From Actinophytocola sp. (GTDB taxonomy: Bacteria > Actinomycetota > Actinomycetes > Mycobacteriales > Pseudonocardiaceae), in assembly GCA_009377475.1 (NCBI GenBank), contig WHTY01000020.1:1-58020 (forward strand): a stretch of 58,020 nucleotides of DNA, in the 5' to 3' direction. Numbering within the stretch: position 1 is the first letter of the stretch; each line of letters starts with the position of its first letter. The translations under genes and the position numbers were made by a program. Below are positions 8,458-16,142 of the stretch, in pieces. The notes beneath the pieces were generated by a model. That model was not told where the DNA came from. It did not search any database and saw only the letters and a list, made by a program, of their open reading frames with translations.

Positions 8458-8473
8458 CGCATTCGCGAATGCG
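8458..8473. promoter_or_regulatory. 16-bp perfect palindrome upstream of transporter genes
   Basis: CGCATTCGCGAATGCG is a perfect inverted repeat in the 125-base gap between the GntR gene stop and the small membrane protein start, about 45 bases upstream of that start. It is unlike the TTGTRTACRA sites of the same locus, so it would bind a different regulator or a different oligomer. Confidence 0.4.
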
Positions 8474-8538
8474 GAAGGTTGTGGTGTGCCCACCGGGCAG
8501 GGCAGCGACACCCCGGACGACGTCCAGGGCGGCGTGGG

Positions 8539-9195
8539 TCAGTTCGGCGTCTCGGGCGCCGCGACGACGCGCAGCAACGCGGCCCGCGCCGCGCGCACGT
8601 GGGACCGCATGACGGCTTCGGCCCAGTCGCCGTCGCCGATGGCGATCGCCTCGACGAGCTCCCTGTGCTGGAGGAAACTCCGTTCCAGCTCGGCGGACGT
8701 GTACTGGTCGAACGTCCTGCGAACGAGCGGCACCTCGATCACGCGCGACAACAGGTCCGGGATCAGCCGGTGCCCGCCCGCGCGGTGGATGGTGCGGTGG
8801 AACTCCATGTTCAGGCGGGTGATCTCGTCGTAGCCGTCCTCGTTGAGGGCGGACAGCTGGAACTCCATCGCCTCGCACAACGCGCGCAGCGGAGCCACGT
8901 CCACGTCGTTGCGCTCTGCGGCGCGCCGGGCGGCCTGGCTCTCCAGCACCGAGCGCACGTCGAAGATCTCCTCGAAGTCCTCGACGCCGAGGCGGACGAC
9001 CTCCGCGCCCCGGTTCGGTGTCACAGTCACGAGACCGTCCGACTCCAACCGCCGCAGCGCCTCCCGTACCGGGGTGCGACTGAGGCCGAGCGTCACCGCG
9101 AGCTGCTCCTCGCGCAGCCGCGTCCCGGCGGGATGCACCCCTTTCAAGATCTCAAGCCGCAGGTCCGTGTAGGCCCGCTCGGCAGCGTGTGACAC
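8539..9195 (-). CDS. GntR-family transcriptional regulator, FCD (FadR-C) subfamily
   Basis: A 218-residue repressor-type protein. The winged helix spans about residues 8-72 (EEQLAVTLGLSRTPVREALRRL is the DNA-recognition region). The C-terminal FCD domain has the metal/ligand pattern N-x3-H (LNMEFHRTIH), His in LQHRELVEAI and His in RSHVRAAR. Start GTG 9195 has a strong GAGGAGGT site. A TTGTGTACAA operator lies 18 bases upstream, indicating autoregulation. It is divergent from the HMG-CoA-lyase-like gene and probably controls both flanks. The effector is presumably a carboxylate. Confidence 0.92.
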   Translation of the reverse strand: MSHAAERAYTDLRLEILKGVHPAGTRLREEQLAVTLGLSRTPVREALRRLESDGLVTVTPNRGAEVVRLGVEDFEEIFDVRSVLESQAARRAAERNDVDVAPLRALCEAMEFQLSALNEDGYDEITRLNMEFHRTIHRAGGHRLIPDLLSRVIEVPLVRRTFDQYTSAELERSFLQHRELVEAIAIGDGDWAEAVMRSHVRAARAALLRVVAAPETPN

Positions 9196-9212
9196 GGTTC
9201 ACCTCCTCAAGA

Positions 9213-9222
9213 TTGTGTACAA
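9213..9222. promoter_or_regulatory. Putative GntR operator A (TTGTGTACAA)
   Basis: A near-palindromic TTGTGTACAA sits 18 bases before the GntR start. It matches the TTGTATACAA-type sites bound by many FCD-class GntR regulators. The centre is 84 bases (8 turns at 10.5 bp) from operator B. Confidence 0.7.
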
Positions 9223-9296
9223 GTTAGCGGAAGCGCGGTCGACACACAAGGCTGGACAGCGATAAGTCCAAGGCGGCACGATGGCCAGATCGAGAA

Positions 9297-9306
9297 TTGT
9301 GTACGA
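9297..9306. promoter_or_regulatory. Putative GntR operator B (TTGTGTACGA)
   Basis: TTGTGTACGA lies 14 bases before the chosen ATG of the lyase gene and overlaps its leader next to the ribosome site. It differs from operator A at one position. Binding here would block lyase/MFS expression. Confidence 0.7.
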
Positions 9307-9319
9307 AAGGTGGTCAGCG

Positions 9320-10231
9320 ATGGATGCGCTCTCCAGCGCGGAGATCATCGAGGTCGGGCCGAGGGACGGCCTGCAGAACGAGGACACCGTACTGCCGGTC
9401 GAGACGAAGGTCGACTTCATCGAGCGACTGATCGCGGCGGGAGCACGGCGCATCGAGGCGGTGTCGTTCGTCCATCCGCACCGGGTGCCGCAGATGGCCG
9501 ACGCCGACGAGGTGATGGCGAGCGTTCCCCGCCTCGACGACGTGACGTACGCGGGTCTGGTGCTGAACCGGCGCGGCGTCGAGCGCGCGCTGGACGCCAA
9601 GGTCGACGAGGTCAACGCCGTCGTCGTCGCCACGGACACCTTCAGCCAGCGGAACCAGGGAACCACGACCGAGGAAGGGCTGGCGGTCTTGTCCGACATC
9701 GCCGACCTCGCCCGTGACGCCGGGGTCAGGGCGACGGTCACCATCGCCGCCGCGTTCGGCTGCCCGTTCGAGGGCACGGTGAGCACCGGCCACGTGCGGG
9801 AGCTGGTGCGCAGGGTAGCCGACGCGGGGCCCGCGGAGATCGCGCTCGCCGACACCATCGGCGTCGGCCTGCCCACCAAGGTCACCGAGCTGGTACAGAA
9901 ATCCCGCGAGGTCACCGACATCCCGCTGCGCTTCCACTTCCACAACACGCGTAACACGGGCTACGCGAACGCCACCGCCGCCGTGATGGCCGGGGTGTCC
10001 ACACTGGACTCCAGCTGTGGCGGCATCGGCGGCTGCCCGTTCGCCCCGAACGCGACCGGCAACGTGGCGACGGAGGACCTGGAGTATCTGCTCGCCGGGA
10101 TGGGGCTGCGCACCGGCCTCGACGCCGACGCGGTCGCCATGACCGGCACCTGGATCGGCACTCAGCTCGGCAAGCCCGTGCCCGCGCTGCTGGGCCGAGC
10201 GGGGCCGTTCCCCGCCGGGAACACCCCGTGA
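9320..10231 (+). CDS. Hydroxymethylglutaryl-CoA lyase (HMGL-like, DRE-TIM superfamily)
   Basis: A 303-residue TIM-barrel lyase expected to cleave HMG-CoA to acetyl-CoA and acetoacetate. Present are EVGPRDGLQNE (Arg15, Asp16), the metal pair HFHN (His206, His208) and the active-site loop GGIGGCPFAPNATGN with Cys239. Start ATG 9320 (MDALSS) follows GAAAGGTGG; the earlier in-frame ATG at 9281 would place operator B inside the coding region. The stop overlaps the MFS start (GTGA). The neighbouring CoA-transferase suggests the CoA ester arises from a free dicarboxylate rather than only from leucine breakdown. Confidence 0.92.
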   Translation: MDALSSAEIIEVGPRDGLQNEDTVLPVETKVDFIERLIAAGARRIEAVSFVHPHRVPQMADADEVMASVPRLDDVTYAGLVLNRRGVERALDAKVDEVNAVVVATDTFSQRNQGTTTEEGLAVLSDIADLARDAGVRATVTIAAAFGCPFEGTVSTGHVRELVRRVADAGPAEIALADTIGVGLPTKVTELVQKSREVTDIPLRFHFHNTRNTGYANATAAVMAGVSTLDSSCGGIGGCPFAPNATGNVATEDLEYLLAGMGLRTGLDADAVAMTGTWIGTQLGKPVPALLGRAGPFPAGNTP

Positions 10232-11421
10232 CGCGCGGCGCCACCACGGATACCCCGCCCGAGGAGGTCACCGGCAGACGACGTTGGGTGGTGCTCGCCG
10301 CCGGGCTCTTCGCGATGACGGCGGCGTGCGCGTTCCAGTACGGGTTGCCGTACCTGATCCCCGCGCTGCGCGCCGACGGGCTGTCGCTGTCGCAGGCAGG
10401 CATCCTGATGTCCTGTCCGATCGCGGGACTGCTGGTCACGCTGGTGGCCTGGGGCGCTGCCGCCGACCGGTGGGGCGAACGGATGGTGCTGACGTCCGGC
10501 CTCGGGCTTGCGACGCTGGCACTCACCGGCGCCACCCTCAGCCAGAACCACCGCACCCTCGGCGTCGCGCTGTTCCTGGCGGGGGCCGCTGGCGCGTCGG
10601 TGCACGCGGCGAGCGGTCGACTGGTGCTCGGCTGGTTCGCCACAACGGAACGCGGCGTCGCGATGGCCGTGCGCCAGATGTCGCAGCCGCTCGGCATCGC
10701 GATCGGCGCCCTCGCCCTGCCCACGCTCGCTCGCGACGGCCTCTCGGCGGGGTTGCTCTTCCTGACGACGTTGTGCCTGCTCGCGACGGTGTTCGTCGTC
10801 GTGGCGGTGCGCGATCCGGTACACGGCGCCCAGCGGGTCGCCGCATCGCCGGGGTCGCCGTACCGCACCCCGACGCTCTGGCGCATCCACGCGGCCAGCG
10901 CGCTGCTGATCCCGTCGCAGTTCGGGATCGCGACGTTCGCGCTGGCCTACCTCGTCGAGGACCACGACTGGGACGCGGCTTCCGCTGGGCGTGCGTTGGC
11001 GATCGCCGCCATCGGCGGGGCCGCCGCGCGCCTGCTCGCCGGGTTCTGGTCGGACCGGGTCGGCAGTCGGCTGCGCCCGTTGCGGTACGTCGCGCTCGGC
11101 ATCGGCGGGCTCATGCTCGCGGTCGCCGCCGGGGCGATGGCGGGGCCGGTGGTCGCCTCGGTCACCGTGCTCGTGGCGGCGGTCGTCACGGTCAGCCCCA
11201 ACGGGCTCGCCTTCACCGCCGTCGCCGAGCACGCGGGCTACTCCTGGGCGGGACGCGCCCTCGGCATCCAGAACACGCTCCAGAACGCCTGCGCCGCCGC
11301 CGTGCTCCCGGTGCTCGGCGCTGCGATCGGCGCGATCGGCTATGGCAGCACGTTCGCGCTGATCGCGGTGTGTCCGCTGCTGGCCGTCGCGCTGATCCCG
11401 GCCGCGACGGAAGGTCGCTAG
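10228..11421 (+). CDS. MFS transporter
   Basis: A 397-residue, 12-segment major facilitator protein. The A-motif-like loop AAADRWGERMVL lies between helices 2 and 3, with a related FWSDRVGSRLRPL after helix 8. It starts with GTG overlapping the lyase stop by four bases, so it is co-translated. As the second transporter of the locus it probably handles the same carboxylate or an exported product. No substrate-specific motif is recognised. Confidence 0.9.
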   Translation: MTRGATTDTPPEEVTGRRRWVVLAAGLFAMTAACAFQYGLPYLIPALRADGLSLSQAGILMSCPIAGLLVTLVAWGAAADRWGERMVLTSGLGLATLALTGATLSQNHRTLGVALFLAGAAGASVHAASGRLVLGWFATTERGVAMAVRQMSQPLGIAIGALALPTLARDGLSAGLLFLTTLCLLATVFVVVAVRDPVHGAQRVAASPGSPYRTPTLWRIHAASALLIPSQFGIATFALAYLVEDHDWDAASAGRALAIAAIGGAAARLLAGFWSDRVGSRLRPLRYVALGIGGLMLAVAAGAMAGPVVASVTVLVAAVVTVSPNGLAFTAVAEHAGYSWAGRALGIQNTLQNACAAAVLPVLGAAIGAIGYGSTFALIAVCPLLAVALIPAATEGR

Positions 11422-11422
11422 A

Positions 11423-11432
11423 TTGTATACGA
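11423..11432. promoter_or_regulatory. Putative GntR operator C (TTGTATACGA)
   Basis: TTGTATACGA begins two bases after the MFS stop codon, in the leader of the CoA-transferase gene. Its distance to operator D is 74 bases, about seven helical turns. Confidence 0.65.
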
Positions 11433-11496
11433 GATTGCGTAGCGCATCGCAGATTTTCCTCGTCAGTGCTTGTGGCTGCGCTGGATCCTGGCTAGA

Positions 11497-11506
11497 TTGG
11501 ATACAA
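11497..11506. promoter_or_regulatory. Putative GntR operator D (TTGGATACAA)
   Basis: TTGGATACAA, with flanking AGA as in operators A and C, lies 53 bases before the CoA-transferase ATG. It indicates a separate regulated promoter for that gene. Confidence 0.6.
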
Positions 11507-11559
11507 TTCAGTGACGAAGTGGCAAACGGCACACGAGCGAACAAGGGAGGAACGACCGC

Positions 11560-12771
11560 ATGTCCGGCGATGAACGGCAGGATGGTCCGCTGACTGGCCT
11601 GCGCGTGGTGGAGATGGGCCAGTTGCTCGCGGGGCCGTTCTGCGCACAGCTCCTCGGCGACCTGGGCGCCGAAGTCATCAAGATCGAGGCGCCGGGCGTC
11701 GGCGACGCGATGCGGCAGTGGGGGCAGGAGAAGCCGCACGGCAAGTCGTTGTGGTGGCCGGTCGTCGCACGGAACAAGAAGTCCGTCACCTGCGACCTGC
11801 GGGAAGCGGACGGCCAGCGGCTGGCGCGGTCGCTCATCGAGCAGGCGGACATCGTTGTGGAGAACTTCCGGCCGGGTTCGCTGGAACGGTGGGGCCTCGG
11901 CTACGACGTCCTCGCCGAGCGCAACCCCCGCCTGATCCTCGCGCGGGTCACCGGGTACGGGCAGGACGGCCCGTACGCCCCGCGCGCCGGGTTCGGCTCC
12001 GTCGGGGAGGCGATGGGCGGGCTGCGCTACGTCAGCGGCGACCCGGAGAAGCCACCGTCGCGGTCGGGGATCTCCATCGGTGACTCGCTGGCGGCCGTGT
12101 TCGCGACGATCGGCGTGCTCGCCGCGTTGCACGCCAGGACGCAGACCGGTCGCGGGCAGGTCGTTGACTCCGCGATCTACGAGGCGGTGCTCGCGATGAT
12201 GGAGTCCCTGCTGCCGGAGTGGGAGCTGGCCGGGTACCAGCGGGAGCGCTCGGGGTCGGTGCTGCCGAACGTGGCGCCAAGCAACGTCTACCCGACGGGG
12301 TCCGGTGAGCTCGTGCTCATCGCGGCGAATCAGGACACGGTGTTCACGCGACTGGCGACCGTGATGGGACGCACCGACCTGCTCCACGACGACCGCTACA
12401 CGACGCATTCCGCGCGCGGGGCGAACGCGGCCGACCTGGACAAGCTCATCGCGGACTGGACGGCGCGCTTCGACGCCGACGAGCTACTCGACCGGCTGCA
12501 CGAGTCCGGCGTGCCCGCCGGGCGCATCTACACCGCGCGCGACATGTTCAACGACCCGCACTTCAAGGCACGCGAGGCGATCATACGGGTGGCGCACCCC
12601 GAGCTGGGCGATGTGCCCATGCAGAACGTCTTCCCGAAGCTGAGCGCGACGCCGGGGCGCGTCCGCAGTGCGGGGCCGGAACTCGGCGAGCACAACGACG
12701 AGGTTTTCCGCGACGTGCTCGGGCTCGACGACGACGCGATCGCGAGGCTGAGCGAGCGCGGGGTCATCTGA
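11560..12771 (+). CDS. Class III (CaiB/BaiF) acyl-CoA transferase
   Basis: A 403-residue family III CoA-transferase. The N-terminal Rossmann part begins LRVVEMGQLLAGPFCAQLLGDLGAEVIKIE, and the catalytic Asp175 lies in SGISIGDSLAA. The protein resembles the human SUGCT type, which moves CoA from succinyl-CoA to glutarate or 3-hydroxy-3-methylglutarate. A GGGAGG site precedes ATG 11560, and operators C and D precede the gene. Next to the HMG-CoA-lyase-like gene it probably activates a C5-C6 dicarboxylate; the substrate is inferred. Confidence 0.9.
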   Translation: MSGDERQDGPLTGLRVVEMGQLLAGPFCAQLLGDLGAEVIKIEAPGVGDAMRQWGQEKPHGKSLWWPVVARNKKSVTCDLREADGQRLARSLIEQADIVVENFRPGSLERWGLGYDVLAERNPRLILARVTGYGQDGPYAPRAGFGSVGEAMGGLRYVSGDPEKPPSRSGISIGDSLAAVFATIGVLAALHARTQTGRGQVVDSAIYEAVLAMMESLLPEWELAGYQRERSGSVLPNVAPSNVYPTGSGELVLIAANQDTVFTRLATVMGRTDLLHDDRYTTHSARGANAADLDKLIADWTARFDADELLDRLHESGVPAGRIYTARDMFNDPHFKAREAIIRVAHPELGDVPMQNVFPKLSATPGRVRSAGPELGEHNDEVFRDVLGLDDDAIARLSERGVI

Positions 12772-12783
12772 ACGACGCCGCAC

Positions 12784-12863
12784 GGTGCGACTCGCGCCGG
12801 GTTCTGCGGTGCAACTCACCGCAAACAAGGTGTGACTCGCGGCGAATAAGGTGCGACTCGCGG
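12784..12863 (-). repeat. 21-bp intergenic repeat, GCGAGT..CACC family, reverse orientation (4 units)
   Basis: Units reading GGTGNRACTC start at 12784, 12808, 12829 and 12850. The last three are spaced exactly 21 bases and are separated by CAAACAA- or GAATAA-like linkers. This is the reverse complement of the array at 2230. It fills the gap between the 3' ends of the CoA-transferase and barstar genes. Confidence 0.85.
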
Positions 12864-12864
12864 G

Positions 12865-13242
12865 TCAGGGGGCGGCGACGACGGCCGTGAACTGGCGGTC
12901 GTCGCCGCGCTCGCCCGCAGGGCCGAGCGCGCGCTGCGCGTCGGAGAGCACGCTGCGGATCGCCAGGTACAACTTCGGGTCCTGCTCGGCGAGCCCGGTG
13001 GCCGACACCCAGATCAGCACGTGCTCACCGGCCGGGAGCCACGACAGGTCCGTCAGGCAGTCGTAGAGCGCGTCGAGGTTGCGGCCGAACGTGTCGGGGA
13101 ACCGCAACGTCGTCGCGATCCCGTCCAGCACGGAGAGCTTGTCGCGCAGCGCATCGCCCTGCATCGTGTGCACGAACGCGCCGCGCGCCCGCGCCTCAGC
13201 GGCCACGTCCGTCGCGTTGGGTGGCTCTGCCATGGTGCTCAC
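12865..13242 (-). CDS. Barstar-family RNase inhibitor
   Basis: A 125-residue protein with the barstar core: KLSVLDGIATTLRFPDTFGRNLDALYDCLTDLSW, whose FGRNLDALYD segment is the signature. Barstar binds and blocks barnase/RNase Sa-type guanyl RNases in the cytoplasm. The gene starts (GTG 13242; ATG 13233 possible) six bases after the stop of an RNase Sa-like gene, so toxin and inhibitor are in one transcript with the RNase first. Confidence 0.9.
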   Translation of the reverse strand: MSTMAEPPNATDVAAEARARGAFVHTMQGDALRDKLSVLDGIATTLRFPDTFGRNLDALYDCLTDLSWLPAGEHVLIWVSATGLAEQDPKLYLAIRSVLSDAQRALGPAGERGDDRQFTAVVAAP

Positions 13243-13248
13243 AGATAC

Positions 13249-13632
13249 CTACCGATCGGGGTCGACGAGTACGAATGATTGGTAATGGTCCTCGGTGTAG
13301 TACAGCTCGGCATCCTCCCCTGTGACGAGCCGTCGCGCGCCGCGATGGCCGAGGCCGGGCGTGTCCACCGTGTACTCCCGGTAGTAGCCGTGCGGCCGCT
13401 CCGGCAGCGACCCCTCCCGGTTGCCGAACACCGTCCCGTCTTGCGGGTACGGGAACGGCCCGCCCGCCTCGATCCGCTGCCAGGTCGCTGCGGCTTGTGG
13501 CGGCAGCTCGGACAACGCGACGACGTCGAACCCGGCGTTACCGTCAGCCACGACGTCCTGGACAAGCCAACCGCCAACGACGAGGACGATGAGCCCGACA
13601 AGGGCCGCGCTGATCCGCCTACGGGAGAACAC
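13249..13632 (-). CDS. Guanyl-specific ribonuclease (RNase Sa/barnase family), N-terminally anchored or secreted
   Basis: A 127-residue protein. A hydrophobic segment at about 8-24 is a signal peptide or anchor, followed by an RNase Sa-like domain: LSELPPQAAATWQRIEAGGPF, QDGTVFGNREGSLP, then GYYREYTV. The catalytic set maps to Glu86, Arg97, Arg101 and His116 (EDHYQSF), all present. The two cysteines that form the RNase Sa disulfide are missing (Ala39 at the first place; no C-terminal Cys). It would cleave RNA after G. The barstar gene follows by six bases. Confidence 0.9.
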   Translation of the reverse strand: MFSRRRISAALVGLIVLVVGGWLVQDVVADGNAGFDVVALSELPPQAAATWQRIEAGGPFPYPQDGTVFGNREGSLPERPHGYYREYTVDTPGLGHRGARRLVTGEDAELYYTEDHYQSFVLVDPDR

Positions 13633-13703
13633 GAGCGAATCCTAGACGTCGCCACGGCGTCACCGAGACGCCACCTGACCACCATCGGCCACCTCGCCGC
13701 CCC

Positions 13704-13883
13704 TCAACCGCGTGATCCTCGCAGCGCTGCCGCGACCCGGTCGACAACGCGATCCACCGCGCAGGCCGCGAGAAGGCACACCGGCACGACGGCCGCCATG
13801 ACCACGACGAACTGTAACGGGAACCACAGCTGCACCACCCACAGTTCGACGCTGTCCCACCAGGTCCCGAGATCAGCAGCCAC
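13704..13883 (-). CDS. Predicted small membrane protein (59 aa)
   Basis: A GTG-started frame of 59 codons lies between the RNase gene and the divergent oxidoreductase gene. It reads VAADLGTWWDSVELWVVQLW, then a strongly hydrophobic helix (QFVVVMAAVVPVCLLAACAV) and a basic tail DRVVDRVAAALRGSRG. The tryptophan-rich amphipathic start, single helix and positive-inside tail look like a real inner-membrane protein. I recognise no family. The ribosome site (GGGG just upstream) is weak. Confidence 0.5.
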   Translation of the reverse strand: MAADLGTWWDSVELWVVQLWFPLQFVVVMAAVVPVCLLAACAVDRVVDRVAAALRGSRG

Positions 13884-13933
13884 GCCCCAAGCGTAGTCCC
13901 CGCCAGCCCACGCGCGTCGTCTACGGTGTCGTT

Positions 13934-14899
13934 ATGTTCGCTGTCTACGCTTCCGAGCCCAACGCTGACGACACGCTCGCCTCACTCGCCGTCGGGGACC
14001 GCCCCGAACCCGACGTCCCGGACGGCTGGGTCGCGGTCAACGTCAAAGCCGCGAGCCTCAACATGCACGACATCTGGACGCTGCGCGGTGTCGGCATCAA
14101 ACCGGACCAGTTCCCCATGATCCTCGGCTGCGACGGCGCCGGGACGCTCGACGACGGCACCGAGGTCGTGCTGCATTCCGTCATCGGCGACCCGGAGTGG
14201 CGCGGCGAGGAGACCCTCGACCCGAAGCGCACGCTGCTCACCGAGAAGCACCAGGGCACCTTCGCCGAACAGGTGATCGTCCCGAAGCGCAACGCGATCC
14301 CGAAGCCCGCCGAGATGTCGTTCGCCGAGGGCGCGATCATGGGCACGGCGTGGCTGACCGCGTACCGGATGCTGTTCGTCAAGTCGGGCCTGCGCCCTGG
14401 CCAGACGATGCTGGTGCAGGGCGCGTCCGGCGGCGTGTCCACGGCGTTGGTGCAGCTCGGCCGCGCCGCTGGGATGCGGGTCTGGGTGACCGGCCGCAGC
14501 GAGGCCAAGCGCGACCTCGCGAAGCAGCTCGGCGCGCACGAGACGTTCGAGTCCGGCGCGCGGCTGCCGGAGCGGGTGGATGCCGTGTTCGAGACGGTCG
14601 GTAAGGCGACGTGGTCGCACTCGATGAAGTCCCTCAAGCCGGGCGGCATCATCGTGGTCTCCGGCTCGACCAGCGGCCCGGACCCGAGCGCCGAGCTGCA
14701 GCGGCTGTTCTTCCTGCAACTGCGGGTGGTTGGCTCCACAATGGGTACCCGTGATGAGTTGGCGAGCTTGCTGGAGTTCGTCCGGCTTGCCGGAATCCGC
14801 CCGCAGATCGGCACCGAGCTGCCGCTGTCGGAGGCCAAGGATGGCTTCCGCACCATGCTCGACGGCGACACAGCGGGTAAGACCGTGTTCACGCTGTGA
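13934..14899 (+). CDS. Medium-chain (zinc-type) dehydrogenase/quinone oxidoreductase family protein
   Basis: A 321-residue MDR-superfamily enzyme. The GroES-like N-terminal half includes AASLNMHDIWTLRG and GCDGAGTL. The Rossmann half has MLVQGASGGVSTALVQLGRAAG for NADPH binding. The usual catalytic-zinc ligands are not evident, so a quinone- or enone-reductase type is more likely than a zinc alcohol dehydrogenase. It is a single gene with no informative neighbour. Confidence 0.85.
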   Translation: MFAVYASEPNADDTLASLAVGDRPEPDVPDGWVAVNVKAASLNMHDIWTLRGVGIKPDQFPMILGCDGAGTLDDGTEVVLHSVIGDPEWRGEETLDPKRTLLTEKHQGTFAEQVIVPKRNAIPKPAEMSFAEGAIMGTAWLTAYRMLFVKSGLRPGQTMLVQGASGGVSTALVQLGRAAGMRVWVTGRSEAKRDLAKQLGAHETFESGARLPERVDAVFETVGKATWSHSMKSLKPGGIIVVSGSTSGPDPSAELQRLFFLQLRVVGSTMGTRDELASLLEFVRLAGIRPQIGTELPLSEAKDGFRTMLDGDTAGKTVFTL

Positions 14900-15032
14900 G
14901 CCCGAACGGAGCAGTCGTGTCGCACGTCGGCACCACCATGCTCGCAGGTCACGGTGGGCGGAGCGTACCGATGCTGCTTTGTGATCGCGTTACCTACGCA
15001 TAAAGCAGGTCGCTTCTGTTTAACCTGGATTC

Positions 15033-16067
15033 ATGACGACCGCATCGGAGCGGCCCACGACGCCGGATGGCGCCCCGCAAGCAAGCGAGGCGCTCGTCCG
15101 CGTCCGGCACCGACGTTTCGCGGGGGCGCGCACCCGCGTGCTGGAGGTCGGGCCGAAACCGGAGCGTCCGCGCTCGGCACGACGTCGCCGGGCGTTGCGC
15201 GGATCACCGTCGCGGCCCCGCTTCGTGCTGTTCCACGGTTACTGCGACAGCGCGGACACCTGGACGCCGTTGTTACGGCAGCTGGCGGCCGAGGGCTCGT
15301 CGGCCATCGCCATCGACCTGCCCGGCTTCGGCGAGGCCGACGAGCTGCGCGACGGGCCGATCCTGCCGCAGATGGACGCTTTCGTTAGTGCCGTCGTCAA
15401 GGACCAGGCAGCCCACGGTGACGTCGTGCTGGTCGGCAACTCGCTCGGTGGCACGGTGAGCCTCCGCGCGGCGCAGAACCGCTGGTTGCCGATCGCGGGC
15501 GTCACGTCGATCGCCGCGCCCGGGTTCTCCGACACCTGGCTGGTGCGCGCGATCCGCAAGTACCCGTTGCCGCTGCGGATGTATGCCTCGCTCCCGCTGC
15601 CTGTGCCGGGAAAGGTCATCCGCACGGTCGCTGACAGCGTCATCCCCCGGTTGCTGTACGCGACGCCTCGACCGAGCGGCGACGAGCACGTGCGGCGGTT
15701 CCTGTCGCTGTTCCCGGACTACCGGTCGACGACGTGGCGGCTGAACCAGGCGCGCAGGCTGGTCGAGGAGCTGGACGACTGCTACGAGCTGGACCGCATC
15801 ACCGCACCGCTGCTGGTGGTGGCGTGCGGGCGCGATCGACTGGTCCGCGCGGCGGGTGGCACGATGCTGCACACCCTCGTCCCGCACAGCAGGCTGCTGG
15901 TGCGCGAGGACTGGGGACACTGCCCGCAGCTCGACCACGCCGAGGAAGTCCACCAGTTGGTGAGCCACTTCGGCGAGGGCTGCACCCGCACGGCCAGGAC
16001 CGCCAGGACCGCCAGCAACACTGTCACCCCACCGACCGCGATCACGCCGGACGCCGCCGCGAGCTAG
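15033..16067 (+). CDS. Alpha/beta-hydrolase fold protein
   Basis: A 344-residue alpha/beta hydrolase. The oxyanion segment FVLFHGYCDSADTW precedes the nucleophile elbow GNSLGG. An acid in the ACGRDRLV region and a His in WGHCPQLDHAEE complete the triad. The first 65 residues are basic, Arg-rich and poorly conserved, so a later start is possible. The substrate is unknown. It converges with lepA; the 75-base gap shows no clear terminator. Confidence 0.85.
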   Translation: MTTASERPTTPDGAPQASEALVRVRHRRFAGARTRVLEVGPKPERPRSARRRRALRGSPSRPRFVLFHGYCDSADTWTPLLRQLAAEGSSAIAIDLPGFGEADELRDGPILPQMDAFVSAVVKDQAAHGDVVLVGNSLGGTVSLRAAQNRWLPIAGVTSIAAPGFSDTWLVRAIRKYPLPLRMYASLPLPVPGKVIRTVADSVIPRLLYATPRPSGDEHVRRFLSLFPDYRSTTWRLNQARRLVEELDDCYELDRITAPLLVVACGRDRLVRAAGGTMLHTLVPHSRLLVREDWGHCPQLDHAEEVHQLVSHFGEGCTRTARTARTASNTVTPPTAITPDAAAS

Positions 16068-16142
16068 TACCGAACGCGTGCGGCCATCGGCAGTCAGCCG
16101 GTGGCCGCCCGCTACCAGCCGCTCACGACGTACCGGTAGGCG

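Noticed and set aside
9281..9319. Earlier ATG start (MARSRIVYERW) for the lyase gene
   Set aside because: It would put operator B inside the coding sequence and lacks family similarity; ATG 9320 has a proper ribosome site.
10162..12408. 748-codon minus-strand frame opposite the MFS and CoA-transferase genes
   Set aside because: Low-complexity, Arg/Gln/Asp-rich mirror of high-GC coding sequence; it would erase the operators and both real genes.
16131..16138. TACCGGTA palindrome as a regulatory site
   Set aside because: It lies between the 3' ends of two convergent genes, so an operator role is unlikely; it also weakens the case for the pair near 26.2 kb.
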